Source: DRGT01 sp035685445
GTDB lineage: Archaea; Thermoproteota; Nitrososphaeria; Nitrososphaerales; Nitrosopumilaceae
Direction: 5' to 3'
Length of the DNA: 38,242 bases
Assembly: GCA_035685445.1 (NCBI GenBank)
Contig: DASSAK010000023.1
Span: 1 to 38,242 of the forward strand
Shown here: piece by piece, positions 17,862 to 26,334 of the stretch
Layout of the letters: each line of letters opens with the position of its first letter
Numbering within the stretch: the stretch's first letter is position 1
Program-made: the position numbers and the translations under genes
Notes under the pieces: model-generated
Databases searched by the model: none
What the model saw: only the letters and a program-made list of their open reading frames with translations
Told to the model about the DNA's origin: nothing

Positions 17862-18695
17862 TTATCCTAGCTGTGCATCAATTGCTGCTTGGAATGCAGC
17901 ATAAGGTTGTGCGCCAACTAGTTTAATGAATCCATCCTTTTCATTTCCAATGAAAAATGTTGGAGTTCCAGTAGCACCATATTGTGATGCATGCAAAAAG
18001 TCAGATTGAACTTCATCTGCAGTACTTTTTGATGAAAGGCAAGAATCAAAGCTTGCAGAATTTAATCCCATCGATGTTGCATATTCATTTAATTGAGCAT
18101 TAAGATCAACAGAACTTAATCTATTCCATTCGCTTTGTTTTGAAAATAAAACATCATGATATTCCCAAAACTTTCCTTGCTCATCTGCACACTCAGCTGC
18201 TATATGAGCAGGTCTTGCATTAGGATGCAAGTTGTCAAGAGGAAAATCTCTGTAGACAAGTTTTATTTTTCCAGTATCAATGTAATTTTCTTCTAACGCT
18301 GGAAGTGTTTGAGTGAAAAATCTAGAACAAAATGGACATTGAAAGTCTGAAAACTCTACAACTGTTACTGGCGCATCAGGATTTCCTTTGATTGGATCAT
18401 CATCAAGTGATACTTGAATTAACTGAGGGGCCGATGGCTGAGAGGGAACTTGTGCGGGTTGTGGGGCAGGCGCTTGTGCCTCAACTGCTGAAATAATTTC
18501 TTTGATTTCATCAGCTGACAATGAATCAGAGCCATCATCCAGCGTTCCTATTGCATATCCTCCAAGAAATGTTGCAATAGCAATCGCAGCTACAACTCCT
18601 TTAAGCATTTTATTGTAAGATGATTTTGTCATAGTGATTTTTGATTCTTCTTTAACATTTGTAAATTCGTTTGATTGTTGATTTTCTTCAGACAT
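17862..18695 (-). CDS. Membrane-anchored DsbA-like thiol:disulfide oxidoreductase
   Basis: This 277-residue protein has a charged N terminus, one membrane helix (about residues 33-51), a Pro/Ala/Gln-rich linker (about 73-93), and then a thioredoxin-fold DsbA domain. The redox motif is CPFC (Cys120, Cys123) in SDFQCPFC, and the cis-proline loop is TGTPTFFIG. The active domain should face outside the membrane, forming or isomerising disulfides in secreted proteins. An additional Cys pair (about residues 168 and 219) could be structural or regulatory. Thaumarchaeota usually carry several such paralogues. It lies upstream of the EF-Tu-like gene. Confidence 0.92.
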   Translation of the reverse strand: MSEENQQSNEFTNVKEESKITMTKSSYNKMLKGVVAAIAIATFLGGYAIGTLDDGSDSLSADEIKEIISAVEAQAPAPQPAQVPSQPSAPQLIQVSLDDDPIKGNPDAPVTVVEFSDFQCPFCSRFFTQTLPALEENYIDTGKIKLVYRDFPLDNLHPNARPAHIAAECADEQGKFWEYHDVLFSKQSEWNRLSSVDLNAQLNEYATSMGLNSASFDSCLSSKSTADEVQSDFLHASQYGATGTPTFFIGNEKDGFIKLVGAQPYAAFQAAIDAQLG

Positions 18696-18725
18696 TAGAG
18701 AATCAATTTTAAAATTTTGTCATAT

Positions 18726-18872
18726 TTAGACTTTAACAATTTTGCATTCTTCTATAATTGGGAGGTCCAACAAATTTTGATACTGACTTTCAGTAATCTT
18801 AATGGTGATAAACTTGGTTTCACCTTGGAACCTATATCGTACCTTGAGTAACCCCTGCTCGACTTGTGCCAT
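18726..18872 (-). CDS. 48-residue conserved-looking small protein
   Basis: This short reading frame begins MAQVEQGLLKVRYRF and ends IIEECKIVKV before TAA. It reads as a compact beta-beta-alpha-beta fold with alternating charged and hydrophobic residues (strands KVRYRF, TKFITIKI and a final CKIVKV). It sits in what would otherwise be a gap between the DsbA-like gene and the Lrp-domain gene. The balanced composition and a clean ATG make it a likely gene. I do not recognise a family and give no function. Confidence 0.6.
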   Translation of the reverse strand: MAQVEQGLLKVRYRFQGETKFITIKITESQYQNLLDLPIIEECKIVKV

Positions 18873-18989
18873 ACTCTGCCCAATTCAGCCTACAAATTAT
18901 ACGGTATTAGGATTTTGATTACAAATGACTACATTGTATACAAGATATAGTACAGAATTTTTGTGTCTAAAAAGTATGAACATATTACT

Positions 18990-18996
18990 TTTATAT
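18990..18996 (+). promoter_or_regulatory. TATA-like box for the Lrp-domain gene
   Basis: TTTATAT is centred about 31 bases before the ATG at 19024, giving a predicted leader of only a few bases. The surrounding stretch (18873-19023) is AT-rich, non-coding, and is shared with the divergent 48-residue gene. Confidence 0.5.
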
Positions 18997-19023
18997 TTGC
19001 AATATAAAAAAATCTAAAGAAAA

Positions 19024-19257
19024 ATGCAGGCATATGTACTACTAAATTGTGAACTAGGTTCAGAAGAATCCATTATTGAGAAACTAAAGAATGTAAATTT
19101 AGTTAAAGAGGTATGTGGGACATTTGGCACATATGATATTTTAGCAAAACTTGAATCAAGATCCAGTGAAATTCTAAACAATACAATTTCTACACAAATA
19201 CGGCATCTTGACAATGTTAGATCAACTACCACGTTACTCACAATAGATGAAGAATAA
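19024..19257 (+). CDS. Stand-alone Lrp/AsnC effector-binding (RAM) domain protein
   Basis: This 77-residue protein matches the C-terminal ligand-binding domain of Lrp/AsnC regulators (a beta-alpha-beta-beta-alpha-beta ferredoxin-like fold). It begins AYVLLNCELGSEESI, then has VCGTFGTYDILAKLE and ends with VRSTTTLLTI. There is no helix-turn-helix. Such stand-alone RAM proteins form dimers to octamers and may bind amino acids or modulate full-length Lrp proteins. It is convergent with the hydrolase gene at 19260, two bases between the stops. Confidence 0.88.
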   Translation: MQAYVLLNCELGSEESIIEKLKNVNLVKEVCGTFGTYDILAKLESRSSEILNNTISTQIRHLDNVRSTTTLLTIDEE

Positions 19258-19259
19258 TT

Positions 19260-20015
19260 CTAAGGGAACTTTTTTAGAACAGCAGCATAGCTGACAAACC
19301 TATGATTTTTTGGCTTTAGTTTTATTTGGAAATATTTTGATATAGTTTTACCTTTTGCCCCATACAATCCAAGGGGATTAATTACCTGGTATTTTTCATC
19401 GGCATATTTCAAAACCTCATCCCAAGGGCTGTAATAATTTACAATTTTTGAGTGTATAATATTTTTTAATATTTTCCCATATTTTTTTGGATGTATAGAA
19501 TCACTTTGAATTGATGCGCCAAAAAAATGAACGCTTTCTATGATGTTTTTATTTTTTGATTTTTGTGCAAGATTCTGAGCTGTACTAATTATTACAGTAG
19601 AGCCAAGTGAATGACCAATTAAACGAATTTTTGTTTGTGGGTTTTGTTTTTTAAAATCTACAATGAATTGAGCTAGATTTTTACCATTTTTTCTTGCAAT
19701 CGTTTCGCCAACACGCAATGCCTTTAATTCATATTTTTTTAAGTGAGCCCCTTTTGTGTTTGAATCATAGCTAAATCCAACTACAGGATGTTTGTATCTA
19801 AGTTGTTTTAATCGTCTTTTTGCAATTGTAAATTTGTTAACTGCTGCTTTTTTATCATTTCTTAATCCATGAATCATTATGGTGATTTCCTTTGTACCGG
19901 ATAATTTATCGAATGATTTTTTTGGATACAAAAAATATGAGTCTGTTTTGAGTGTTTTTCCAGTTTTCAGGTCATAATAACCTCTAGTTGATATTCTTGG
20001 AATTTTATTTTTCAA
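19260..20015 (-). CDS. Alpha/beta-hydrolase-fold protein
   Basis: This 251-residue protein has the nucleophile elbow GHSLGS (Ser136), an HG oxyanion-side motif in MIHGLRND (His49-Gly50), and candidate Asp199 (SPWDE) and His238 (KNHRF) to complete a catalytic triad. The layout is that of lipase/esterase-like proteins related to DUF726 or DUF900 groups. The N-terminal part is very basic. There is no convincing signal peptide, so it is probably cytoplasmic. The substrate is unknown. It starts one base after the MetRS stop on the same strand, so the two are co-transcribed. Confidence 0.82.
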   Translation of the reverse strand: MKNKIPRISTRGYYDLKTGKTLKTDSYFLYPKKSFDKLSGTKEITIMIHGLRNDKKAAVNKFTIAKRRLKQLRYKHPVVGFSYDSNTKGAHLKKYELKALRVGETIARKNGKNLAQFIVDFKKQNPQTKIRLIGHSLGSTVIISTAQNLAQKSKNKNIIESVHFFGASIQSDSIHPKKYGKILKNIIHSKIVNYYSPWDEVLKYADEKYQVINPLGLYGAKGKTISKYFQIKLKPKNHRFVSYAAVLKKFP

Positions 20016-20016
20016 T

Positions 20017-21672
20017 TTAGTTTTGTAAACCTAGTTTTTGTTTATGGATTTTGATATCATCTTCTTCTACTTTGGCAAACAATGGAGAAGAATTTCCAAG
20101 CTGATGGTTTGCATGAATGGAAATGTCTGAAATTGAATCCCATGATTGATCAGATACGTTTCCCTCGAGGCCAAGTTGCGACCAAATTTTTTGTGCAGAT
20201 TTTGGCATAAAGGGAAAACACGCAATTGCCAAGCTTCTTGCAGCATTTACAGACAAGTAAACACATGAATTTGTTCCAGGTCCTTTCTTCCAAGGTTCTT
20301 TGTGTTGAAAATATTGATTAAAGTGAGCAGAGAACTCTAGAATTTTTTTTAGTGCTCTATCCAGATGGTTTTGTTCTATTAACGTGCCAACATCAGTGGC
20401 AAGTTTTTTGATTTTTTCTTGTGATTCATTATCTGCATCATCAAAGGTTTCAGGTTCTGGAACCTTACCAGAAAAGCTTTTTTGAGTAAAGCCTAAAGCA
20501 CGATTTACAAAATTTCCTAGATTTCCAATTAATTCAGAATTTATTTTCGTTGCAAACTCATCCCAATCAAAATTAAGATCATCTTGAGAGTATGGATTAA
20601 TTGATACTAGATAAAATCTCAAATAATCGGCAGGAAAATATCCTAAAAATTCTTTTAATCCAATGTACCAGTTTCTACTCTTTGAAATTTTTTTTGATTC
20701 AAGTGTAAGATGGCCTCGTGTTGGTATGTAATCTGGAAGTTTGTATTCTTCATTTATTCCAATTCTCATTGCAGGTAAAAACAAAAAGTGATGATAAACA
20801 ATGTCTTTTCCTATAAAGTGATAAATGTCAGCAGAATTCCAGAATTCTTTTCCATTAATTCCTTTATCGTTTAGAAATTTTACCGCGGTGGAAATGTATG
20901 CCAGATGATTATCAAACCAACCATAGAACACTTTGCCTTTCGCCTCATCCAAAGGTATTGGCACTCCCCAAGAAATATCTCTAGTAATATCCCAATCAAC
21001 TAGACCAGTTTTTATCCAATTTTGAACATATTTTTTAACATCTTTTTGAAGATTTTCATTTTTTTCAAGCCAATTACTCAGCTGATCTGAGAAATTTTTT
21101 AGCTTGAAAAAATAGTGTTTTGTTTTTTCTTTGATAGGTGTTTGCCCACATATTGAGCATTTTGGATTTTGGATTTCTTCAGGAACCCTACCACATTTTT
21201 CACATAAATCAGAATATTGATCATCTGCTTTACAGTATTGACAGGTTCCTTTTACGTATCTGTCTGGAAGAAATTTTTTGTCATTATTACAATAAAACTG
21301 GACAATTTCTGATTCGTAGATGTGACCTGCGTCGTATAGTTTCTTGAAAACATACTGTACAAACTCATTATTCTCTTTTGAGCTAGTTTTGTAAAATATA
21401 TCAAAATCAATATCAAATGATGCAAAGTCTTCGTGATCACGCTTGTTCCAGTATGCAACATACTCTTCGGGGGATTTTCCCTCCTTTTCTGATTGTAGTA
21501 ATATTGGAGTTCCATAATCATCAGAAGCACAGACATAATATGCCTCTACTCCTTTTTGTTTTAGAAAGCGGGTCGTTACATCTGCTGGTAAGTAAGTAGA
21601 GGCAACGTGGCCCAGATGAATTTCGCCATTTGAATATGGCAATGCACTAGTGATTATTGCTTTATCTCTCAT
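20017..21672 (-). CDS. metG: Methionyl-tRNA synthetase
   Basis: This class I synthetase charges tRNA-Met. It is 551 residues. The HIGH motif is HLGH (19-22) and the KMSKS motif is KISKS (about residues 326-330). The connective peptide carries two zinc knuckles (CQYC with CEKC; CSIC with a degenerate partner), as in archaeal type MetRS. The C terminus stops after the anticodon-binding helices with no appended EMAP/TRBP domain, unlike many longer enzymes. It precedes the hydrolase gene. The S-adenosylhomocysteine hydrolase gene upstream on the same strand puts two methionine-related genes side by side. Confidence 0.96.
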   Translation of the reverse strand: MRDKAIITSALPYSNGEIHLGHVASTYLPADVTTRFLKQKGVEAYYVCASDDYGTPILLQSEKEGKSPEEYVAYWNKRDHEDFASFDIDFDIFYKTSSKENNEFVQYVFKKLYDAGHIYESEIVQFYCNNDKKFLPDRYVKGTCQYCKADDQYSDLCEKCGRVPEEIQNPKCSICGQTPIKEKTKHYFFKLKNFSDQLSNWLEKNENLQKDVKKYVQNWIKTGLVDWDITRDISWGVPIPLDEAKGKVFYGWFDNHLAYISTAVKFLNDKGINGKEFWNSADIYHFIGKDIVYHHFLFLPAMRIGINEEYKLPDYIPTRGHLTLESKKISKSRNWYIGLKEFLGYFPADYLRFYLVSINPYSQDDLNFDWDEFATKINSELIGNLGNFVNRALGFTQKSFSGKVPEPETFDDADNESQEKIKKLATDVGTLIEQNHLDRALKKILEFSAHFNQYFQHKEPWKKGPGTNSCVYLSVNAARSLAIACFPFMPKSAQKIWSQLGLEGNVSDQSWDSISDISIHANHQLGNSSPLFAKVEEDDIKIHKQKLGLQN

Positions 21673-21707
21673 GATATCTCGATTGAAATCTAACTGAACT
21701 TAAGAAT

Positions 21708-22949
21708 TTAGTTCCAGCTATTCATGTATTTGACTTGCTCTCTTGTAAGCTGGTCAATCTTTACATTCATTGCTTTTAGAGCATCCTTTGCAATTTGTTG
21801 ATCTATTTCAATTGGGACTGGAATCACCTTCTTTTTCATTCTTTTGTGATTTTTTAAAATGTAAAGAATTGATTGTAATTGATTTGAAAATGATTGTGCC
21901 ATTACTTCAGCTGGATGACCTTCAGCTGCAACAAGATTTGCAATTCGGCCCTTTCCAATCAAATAGATTTTTTTGCCATTTTGTAAAACACATTCATCAA
22001 GATGTGGCCTTACTTCTTTGACAGATTTTGATTTTTTTAGCAAGAAATCTGAATCGACTTCAACATCAAAGTGGCCTACATTTCCAACTATTGCTCCTGA
22101 TTTCATTTTTGTAAGATGTTCTTTTCTAATTACGCTGGTCATTCCGGTACATGTGATGAAAATATCACCGATTTTGGCAGCTTGCGCCATTGGCATAACA
22201 TCATAACCATCCATATGAGCTTCTAATGCTTTAACAGGATCTACCTCAGTGACAATTACTTTGGCACCCATACCATGACATCTTGAGGCCACTCCTTTTC
22301 CAACCCAACCATATCCCACAACAACAATACGTTTTGATGCAAACATAAGATTCATTGCTCTAAGATATCCGTCGATGGTACTCTGTCCAGTCCCATATCG
22401 GTTATCAAACATGTGTTTTGTGTAAGCATTATTTACTGCAATTACTGGATAACGAAGCTTGCCTTGTTTTTCAACTGCCTTTATTCTGTTAACGCCAGCA
22501 GTTGTTTCTTCAGTAGCTCCTAAAATCTTCAAGCCTTTACTTTTATTTCCAAAATGAGCTTTGATATTAAGATCAGAACCATCATCAGTTAGAATGTCGG
22601 GTTTATGATCAAGAACTTTTTGAATGCACCAATCATATTCTTTTGCAGATTGTCCAGCCCAAGCATACATATGAATTCCTTTTGATGCCAAAAATGCCGC
22701 AATATCATCTTGTGTGGTGAGAGGATTTCCTCCGCAGGCAGCAACTGTTGCTCCCAATTCTTTTGCACCCATTAACAAAACAGAAGTTTCTTTTGTAATG
22801 TGTAGACAAAACCCAAGAGTTACTCCTTTGAAGGGTTTTGATTTTTTTAATCTGTTAATAGTATTATCCAAGATTTGCATGTGGCTTCTAGCCCACTCAT
22901 AAGAAAGCTGTCCTTTCTTTGCTAATTTTGGATTCTTTACTTTACTCAA
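21708..22949 (-). CDS. ahcY: S-adenosylhomocysteine hydrolase (adenosylhomocysteinase)
   Basis: This enzyme splits S-adenosylhomocysteine into adenosine and homocysteine, keeping methyltransferases active. It is 413 residues, the compact archaeal/Thermotoga-like form. It has DDGSDLNIKAHFG, the substrate region EETTAGVNR, and the NAD-binding VVVGYGWVGKG motif. The C-terminal tail ends in REQVKYMNSW. The start is TTG (22947-22949), supported by a TATA-like box 27 bases upstream; the frame stays open upstream (to about 22980) but without a better start. It lies upstream of metG on the same strand. Confidence 0.96.
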   Translation of the reverse strand: MSKVKNPKLAKKGQLSYEWARSHMQILDNTINRLKKSKPFKGVTLGFCLHITKETSVLLMGAKELGATVAACGGNPLTTQDDIAAFLASKGIHMYAWAGQSAKEYDWCIQKVLDHKPDILTDDGSDLNIKAHFGNKSKGLKILGATEETTAGVNRIKAVEKQGKLRYPVIAVNNAYTKHMFDNRYGTGQSTIDGYLRAMNLMFASKRIVVVGYGWVGKGVASRCHGMGAKVIVTEVDPVKALEAHMDGYDVMPMAQAAKIGDIFITCTGMTSVIRKEHLTKMKSGAIVGNVGHFDVEVDSDFLLKKSKSVKEVRPHLDECVLQNGKKIYLIGKGRIANLVAAEGHPAEVMAQSFSNQLQSILYILKNHKRMKKKVIPVPIEIDQQIAKDALKAMNVKIDQLTREQVKYMNSWN

Positions 22950-22972
22950 TATGGCACGACAATTTAGAACAG

Positions 22973-22979
22973 TATAAAA
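22973..22979 (-). promoter_or_regulatory. TATA-like box for ahcY
   Basis: On the reverse strand this reads TTTTATA, centred 27 bases before the TTG at 22949. It predicts a leaderless ahcY transcript and supports the TTG start. It lies only five bases downstream of the preceding gene's stop codon. Confidence 0.5.
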
Positions 22980-22983
22980 TCCT

Positions 22984-23544
22984 TCAGGATGATGTTAGTT
23001 TTTCGTCGCCAATCCACATGTCTTTATGAACAAAGTTTTGTGAAGAAGGAACATATTCACTAATCATACCGTAGCCACTTTTTGATGATCCTGATTTGTA
23101 TTCAAAATAAAGAAGTGTGAAAAGTTTTTCTTGTCCTTCAAGTGCTTTTTTCCACAACTCAGGTTCTATGAAAAACCAATAATGTTTTTCCATGTTTGGC
23201 AACATAGGCCCCAAGTCAAATGAGTCTAAATCAGAAGAATTTACATCTTCTCGACTATGTATTTTTGTTCCCATCTTAAATTTTGCAATTACTCCTGAAG
23301 CAGGTAGTTCACCGTAATTTTTTATTCCAATATCAAACTGACATTTTTCGTTAATTGAATGATCCATTTTTTTAATTCCATCTACTGGGCCAATCCAAGG
23401 ACGAAATCTATATTCTGTTTGTATTCTACTAACTTCGACTGTAGCTTCAAATTGTTTTATGGTTCGCCAAAGCAAAAACACAAGAGCCATTGTTGCTACT
23501 GCAGTTGCAATAGCTGCCCATGCTTCAATTGAAACTTCCGCCAC
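22984..23544 (-). CDS. Single-pass membrane protein of unknown function
   Basis: I do not recognise this family. The 186-residue protein has one N-terminal membrane helix (about residues 8-26, rich in Ala and Val, then RTIKQFEATVEVSR), which looks like a signal anchor. The remaining 150 residues are a beta-rich domain with WIGPVDGIKK, a FDIGIKNYGELPASGV segment typical of immunoglobulin-like sandwich folds, and a charged C terminus. It lies upstream of ahcY, which has its own promoter. Confidence 0.7.
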   Translation of the reverse strand: MAEVSIEAWAAIATAVATMALVFLLWRTIKQFEATVEVSRIQTEYRFRPWIGPVDGIKKMDHSINEKCQFDIGIKNYGELPASGVIAKFKMGTKIHSREDVNSSDLDSFDLGPMLPNMEKHYWFFIEPELWKKALEGQEKLFTLLYFEYKSGSSKSGYGMISEYVPSSQNFVHKDMWIGDEKLTSS

Positions 23545-23621
23545 GAATGGACTAAAAACATCCCATATTCAAATTTAGCTGTAGATACAAGTATATGAAA
23601 AAATGTAGAAAACAATTAGGA

Positions 23622-23628
23622 TTTAATA
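23622..23628 (+). promoter_or_regulatory. TATA-like box for the Rieske ferredoxin gene
   Basis: TTTAATA is centred about 28 bases before the TTG at 23653, consistent with a leaderless mRNA starting on that TTG. Confidence 0.45.
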
Positions 23629-23652
23629 CAACCAGAAACAATTTCAAACAAA

Positions 23653-23955
23653 TTGGCTTGGAAGAAAGTTGCTGAGAAAGGAGAAATTAAAGCTGGTACG
23701 GGTTCAGAATTTGAAGTTAATGGCAAAAAAATTGCAATCTTTAACAAAGATGGATATCACGCACTAGATGCCATATGTGTCCATCAAGATGGCTCCATAG
23801 CGCCGGGAAAACTTGACGGCGATGTAGTAGAATGTCCACTTCATTTTTGGCATTATAACATCAAAACTGGAAAATTACTAGATTATCTAAAAGATGTTAA
23901 ACTTCAGACCTACGAAGTTGAAGAAAGAAAAGACGGGATTTATCTGGATGTTTAA
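23653..23955 (+). CDS. Rieske [2Fe-2S] ferredoxin
   Basis: This 100-residue soluble electron carrier has the full Rieske cluster signature: CVHQDG (Cys42, His44) and CPLHFW (Cys61, His64). With no membrane anchor it resembles the ferredoxin component of aromatic dioxygenases or nitrite-reductase small-subunit-type proteins. The start is TTG (23653), supported by the TATA-like box and by the family N terminus MAWKKVAEKG. It is convergent with the small acidic protein gene that follows. Its redox partner is not in this window. Confidence 0.92.
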   Translation: MAWKKVAEKGEIKAGTGSEFEVNGKKIAIFNKDGYHALDAICVHQDGSIAPGKLDGDVVECPLHFWHYNIKTGKLLDYLKDVKLQTYEVEERKDGIYLDV

Positions 23956-23958
23956 AAT

Positions 23959-24108
23959 CTAGTCTTCTGATTCGTCATATTCCTCATCTGCTTCATATCC
24001 TTCTTTAAGCTCTAATTGATGTACTTCTTCTTTCATTTCTTCCTGCTCAAATTTTTTCCATTTTTTGTTTGGTTCGTTATTTTCATTTTTCTTGTCAGCA
24101 TACTTCAT
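23959..24108 (-). CDS. 49-residue highly charged small protein
   Basis: This short frame begins MKYADKKNENNEPNKKWKK and ends in an acidic tail (GYEADEEYDESED). The N-terminal third is Lys/Asn-rich and the rest Glu/Asp-rich, so it is probably helical or disordered, with no recognisable family. It fills the gap between the Rieske gene and nadE. Composition alone could mislead in AT-rich DNA, so this is a moderate call. Confidence 0.5.
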   Translation of the reverse strand: MKYADKKNENNEPNKKWKKFEQEEMKEEVHQLELKEGYEADEEYDESED

Positions 24109-24166
24109 AATCTGAATATACAATGTTGAAATATTAGGGAGTCTCTGATTATCAAAACTGATTTTA

Positions 24167-24964
24167 ATGAATCAAGAAATACTTGATGAAATAGTAAACC
24201 AAGATTATTCATCGATTGATAAAACTATAGAAGAATTTCTAAAAAACCAAGTTTCTAAAAGTAACGCCAGCGGTTTAATTTTTGGACTAAGTGGAGGAGT
24301 TGATTCAGCTGTTACTGGATATCTATGTCATAGAGCATTACCAGATAAAACTATGACACTTTTGCTTCCAGATTCAAAAATTTCTCCAAAATCAGAAACT
24401 GAAGATGCTATCAAAATAGTTGAAGAATTAAAACTTGATTACAAACTAATTGACATTAGTCCAATTGTAAGTCAATACTCAAAATATCTAGAGCCAAGTG
24501 AAAGAGCACTAGGAAATTTGCGTGCAAGGATTAGAGCCAATCTATTATACTATTATGCAAATTTGAAAAAATATCTTGTTGTTGGGTCTAGTGATAAAAG
24601 TGAATTTTTGATTGGTTATTTTACAAAATTTGGTGACGGTAGTGCAGACATTTTGCCAATTGTATCCTTGTACAAAACTCAGGTAAGAAAAATTGGAGAG
24701 TTTCTCGGAATTTCACAGTCAATTCTTTCAAAAAAGAGCAGCCCAAATCTTTGGCATGGGCATATTGCAGAAGAGGAGCTTGGAATGTCCTATGAAGAAA
24801 TTGATTCAATTCTTTATTGTCTTTTTGAAAAAAAATTATCAGTAGATGAAACAGCAAAACTCACACAAATTGAAAAAAGTACAGTAAACAAGGTAAACCA
24901 ACTCTACCAAACAAGCCATCACAAAAGAATAACTGCACCTATACCATTTGAGGAATTAAGATGA
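24167..24964 (+). CDS. nadE: NAD synthetase (ammonia-dependent)
   Basis: This enzyme amidates nicotinic acid adenine dinucleotide to NAD, using ammonia and ATP. At 265 residues it has only the synthetase domain, with no glutaminase part, so it should take free ammonia. The PP-loop ATP motif is SGGVDSA (42-48). GSSDKSEFLIGYFTKFGDG is the substrate and metal region, followed by LPIVSLYKTQVR. It overlaps cysS by four bases (ATGA), showing translational coupling. Confidence 0.96.
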   Translation: MNQEILDEIVNQDYSSIDKTIEEFLKNQVSKSNASGLIFGLSGGVDSAVTGYLCHRALPDKTMTLLLPDSKISPKSETEDAIKIVEELKLDYKLIDISPIVSQYSKYLEPSERALGNLRARIRANLLYYYANLKKYLVVGSSDKSEFLIGYFTKFGDGSADILPIVSLYKTQVRKIGEFLGISQSILSKKSSPNLWHGHIAEEELGMSYEEIDSILYCLFEKKLSVDETAKLTQIEKSTVNKVNQLYQTSHHKRITAPIPFEELR

Positions 24965-26334
24965 AGCTGCAAGATACACTTACTGGAGAAGAAAAAGAAC
25001 TTGAATCAGAAAAGGTAAGAATTTATCTTTGTGGCGTTACAGTGTATGACGAATCACATATAGGTCATGCAAGAACAGTGATTGTTTTTGATGTATTAAG
25101 AAGATATCTAGAATCAAAAAAAATCGCGGTTGAGTTTATTCAGAATTTTACCGATGTTGATGACAAAATTATCAATAGGGCCAAAAGAGAAAATGTCAGA
25201 GCATCTGCAATTAGTTCCAGATACATTCAGGAATACTATGATGAATTTGACGCACTAAATGTAAAAAGAGCCACAAAATACCCAAAAGCAACTGAACATA
25301 TTGATGATATGCTAAAGTTAATTCAAGATTTAGTAGAAAAGAAAATTGCATACGTATCCAAAAATGGAGTCTATTTTTCTGTTGCAAAGTTTCCAGAATA
25401 TGGAAAATTATCAAAAAAGAAAACAGAGGACCTGAAATCAGGTGCACGAATAGAGGTTGATGAGGCAAAAAATGATCCACTAGACTTTGCTTTATGGAAA
25501 TTTTCAGATAGTGATCCTTCATGGGATAGTCCATGGGGGAGAGGTAGACCGGGATGGCATATTGAATGCTCTACAATGAGTCTAAAGTATCTTGGAGAAA
25601 ATTTTGAGATACATGGAGGAGGTCGTGATTTAATTTTTCCACACCATGAAAATGAGATTGCGCAATCAGAATCTCATACAGCAAAACCATTTGCAAAAAT
25701 TTGGATGCATGTGGGAATGATCACTATTAATGGAGAAAAAATGTCAAAATCACTTGGAAATATCAAATCGGTTAAAAATTTAACCAGGACTTGGAGTCCA
25801 AACGTTCTTAGAATATTTTGCATTGCCGGGCATTATTCAAAACCAATTGACTATTCAGAAGAATTGTTAAAAGAACACGAAACAAACTGGAATAAAGCTA
25901 GATTAGCATATCACAAACTGATTCAAGCTAAAAAAGAAGGAGATATTGAAGATTTAGACAATACTCTAACTCAATTAAAAACAGAGTTTTCAGATGCATT
26001 AGAGGACAACTTGAATACACATTTAGCACTTAGTGCATTTTACAGACTGGTTACATTTTGTTTAAGTCAGGAGGATCATGTACCAAAATCTACTGCAGAG
26101 AAAATAATTCCAGTGTTTGATGAAATGATAGAAATTCTTGGATTAAAAATTCCCAAAGTATCTGATGAGGAAAAAGTACAGATTCAGAATCTTCTCAAAC
26201 AACGTGAAGAATTTAGAGAGCAAAAAAAGTATGAAGAAGCTGATGGAATTAGAGATAAACTTGCTGCAAAAGGAATTGAGCTCAAAGATGATGTTCACCA
26301 AACCATTTGGATGAAAAAAGAAAAAAACCTATAG
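24961..26334 (+). CDS. cysS: Cysteinyl-tRNA synthetase
   Basis: This class I synthetase charges tRNA-Cys. It is 457 residues. The zinc site begins with Cys24 in YLCGVTVYD, the HIGH motif is HIGH (33-36), and the KMSKS motif is KMSKS (260-264). Further zinc ligands lie in WHIECS and HHENEIAQS. The C-terminal anticodon-binding domain ends in KDDVHQTIW. Presence of CysRS means the organism need not use the SepRS/SepCysS route. It overlaps nadE by four bases and its end overlaps the end of the convergent SDR gene by six bases. Confidence 0.97.
   Translation: MKLQDTLTGEEKELESEKVRIYLCGVTVYDESHIGHARTVIVFDVLRRYLESKKIAVEFIQNFTDVDDKIINRAKRENVRASAISSRYIQEYYDEFDALNVKRATKYPKATEHIDDMLKLIQDLVEKKIAYVSKNGVYFSVAKFPEYGKLSKKKTEDLKSGARIEVDEAKNDPLDFALWKFSDSDPSWDSPWGRGRPGWHIECSTMSLKYLGENFEIHGGGRDLIFPHHENEIAQSESHTAKPFAKIWMHVGMITINGEKMSKSLGNIKSVKNLTRTWSPNVLRIFCIAGHYSKPIDYSEELLKEHETNWNKARLAYHKLIQAKKEGDIEDLDNTLTQLKTEFSDALEDNLNTHLALSAFYRLVTFCLSQEDHVPKSTAEKIIPVFDEMIEILGLKIPKVSDEEKVQIQNLLKQREEFREQKKYEEADGIRDKLAAKGIELKDDVHQTIWMKKEKNL

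Noticed and set aside
21252..21536. A 94-codon minus-strand frame inside metG
   Set aside because: It overlaps metG in another frame of the same strand, and the MetRS zinc region is clear in the main frame.
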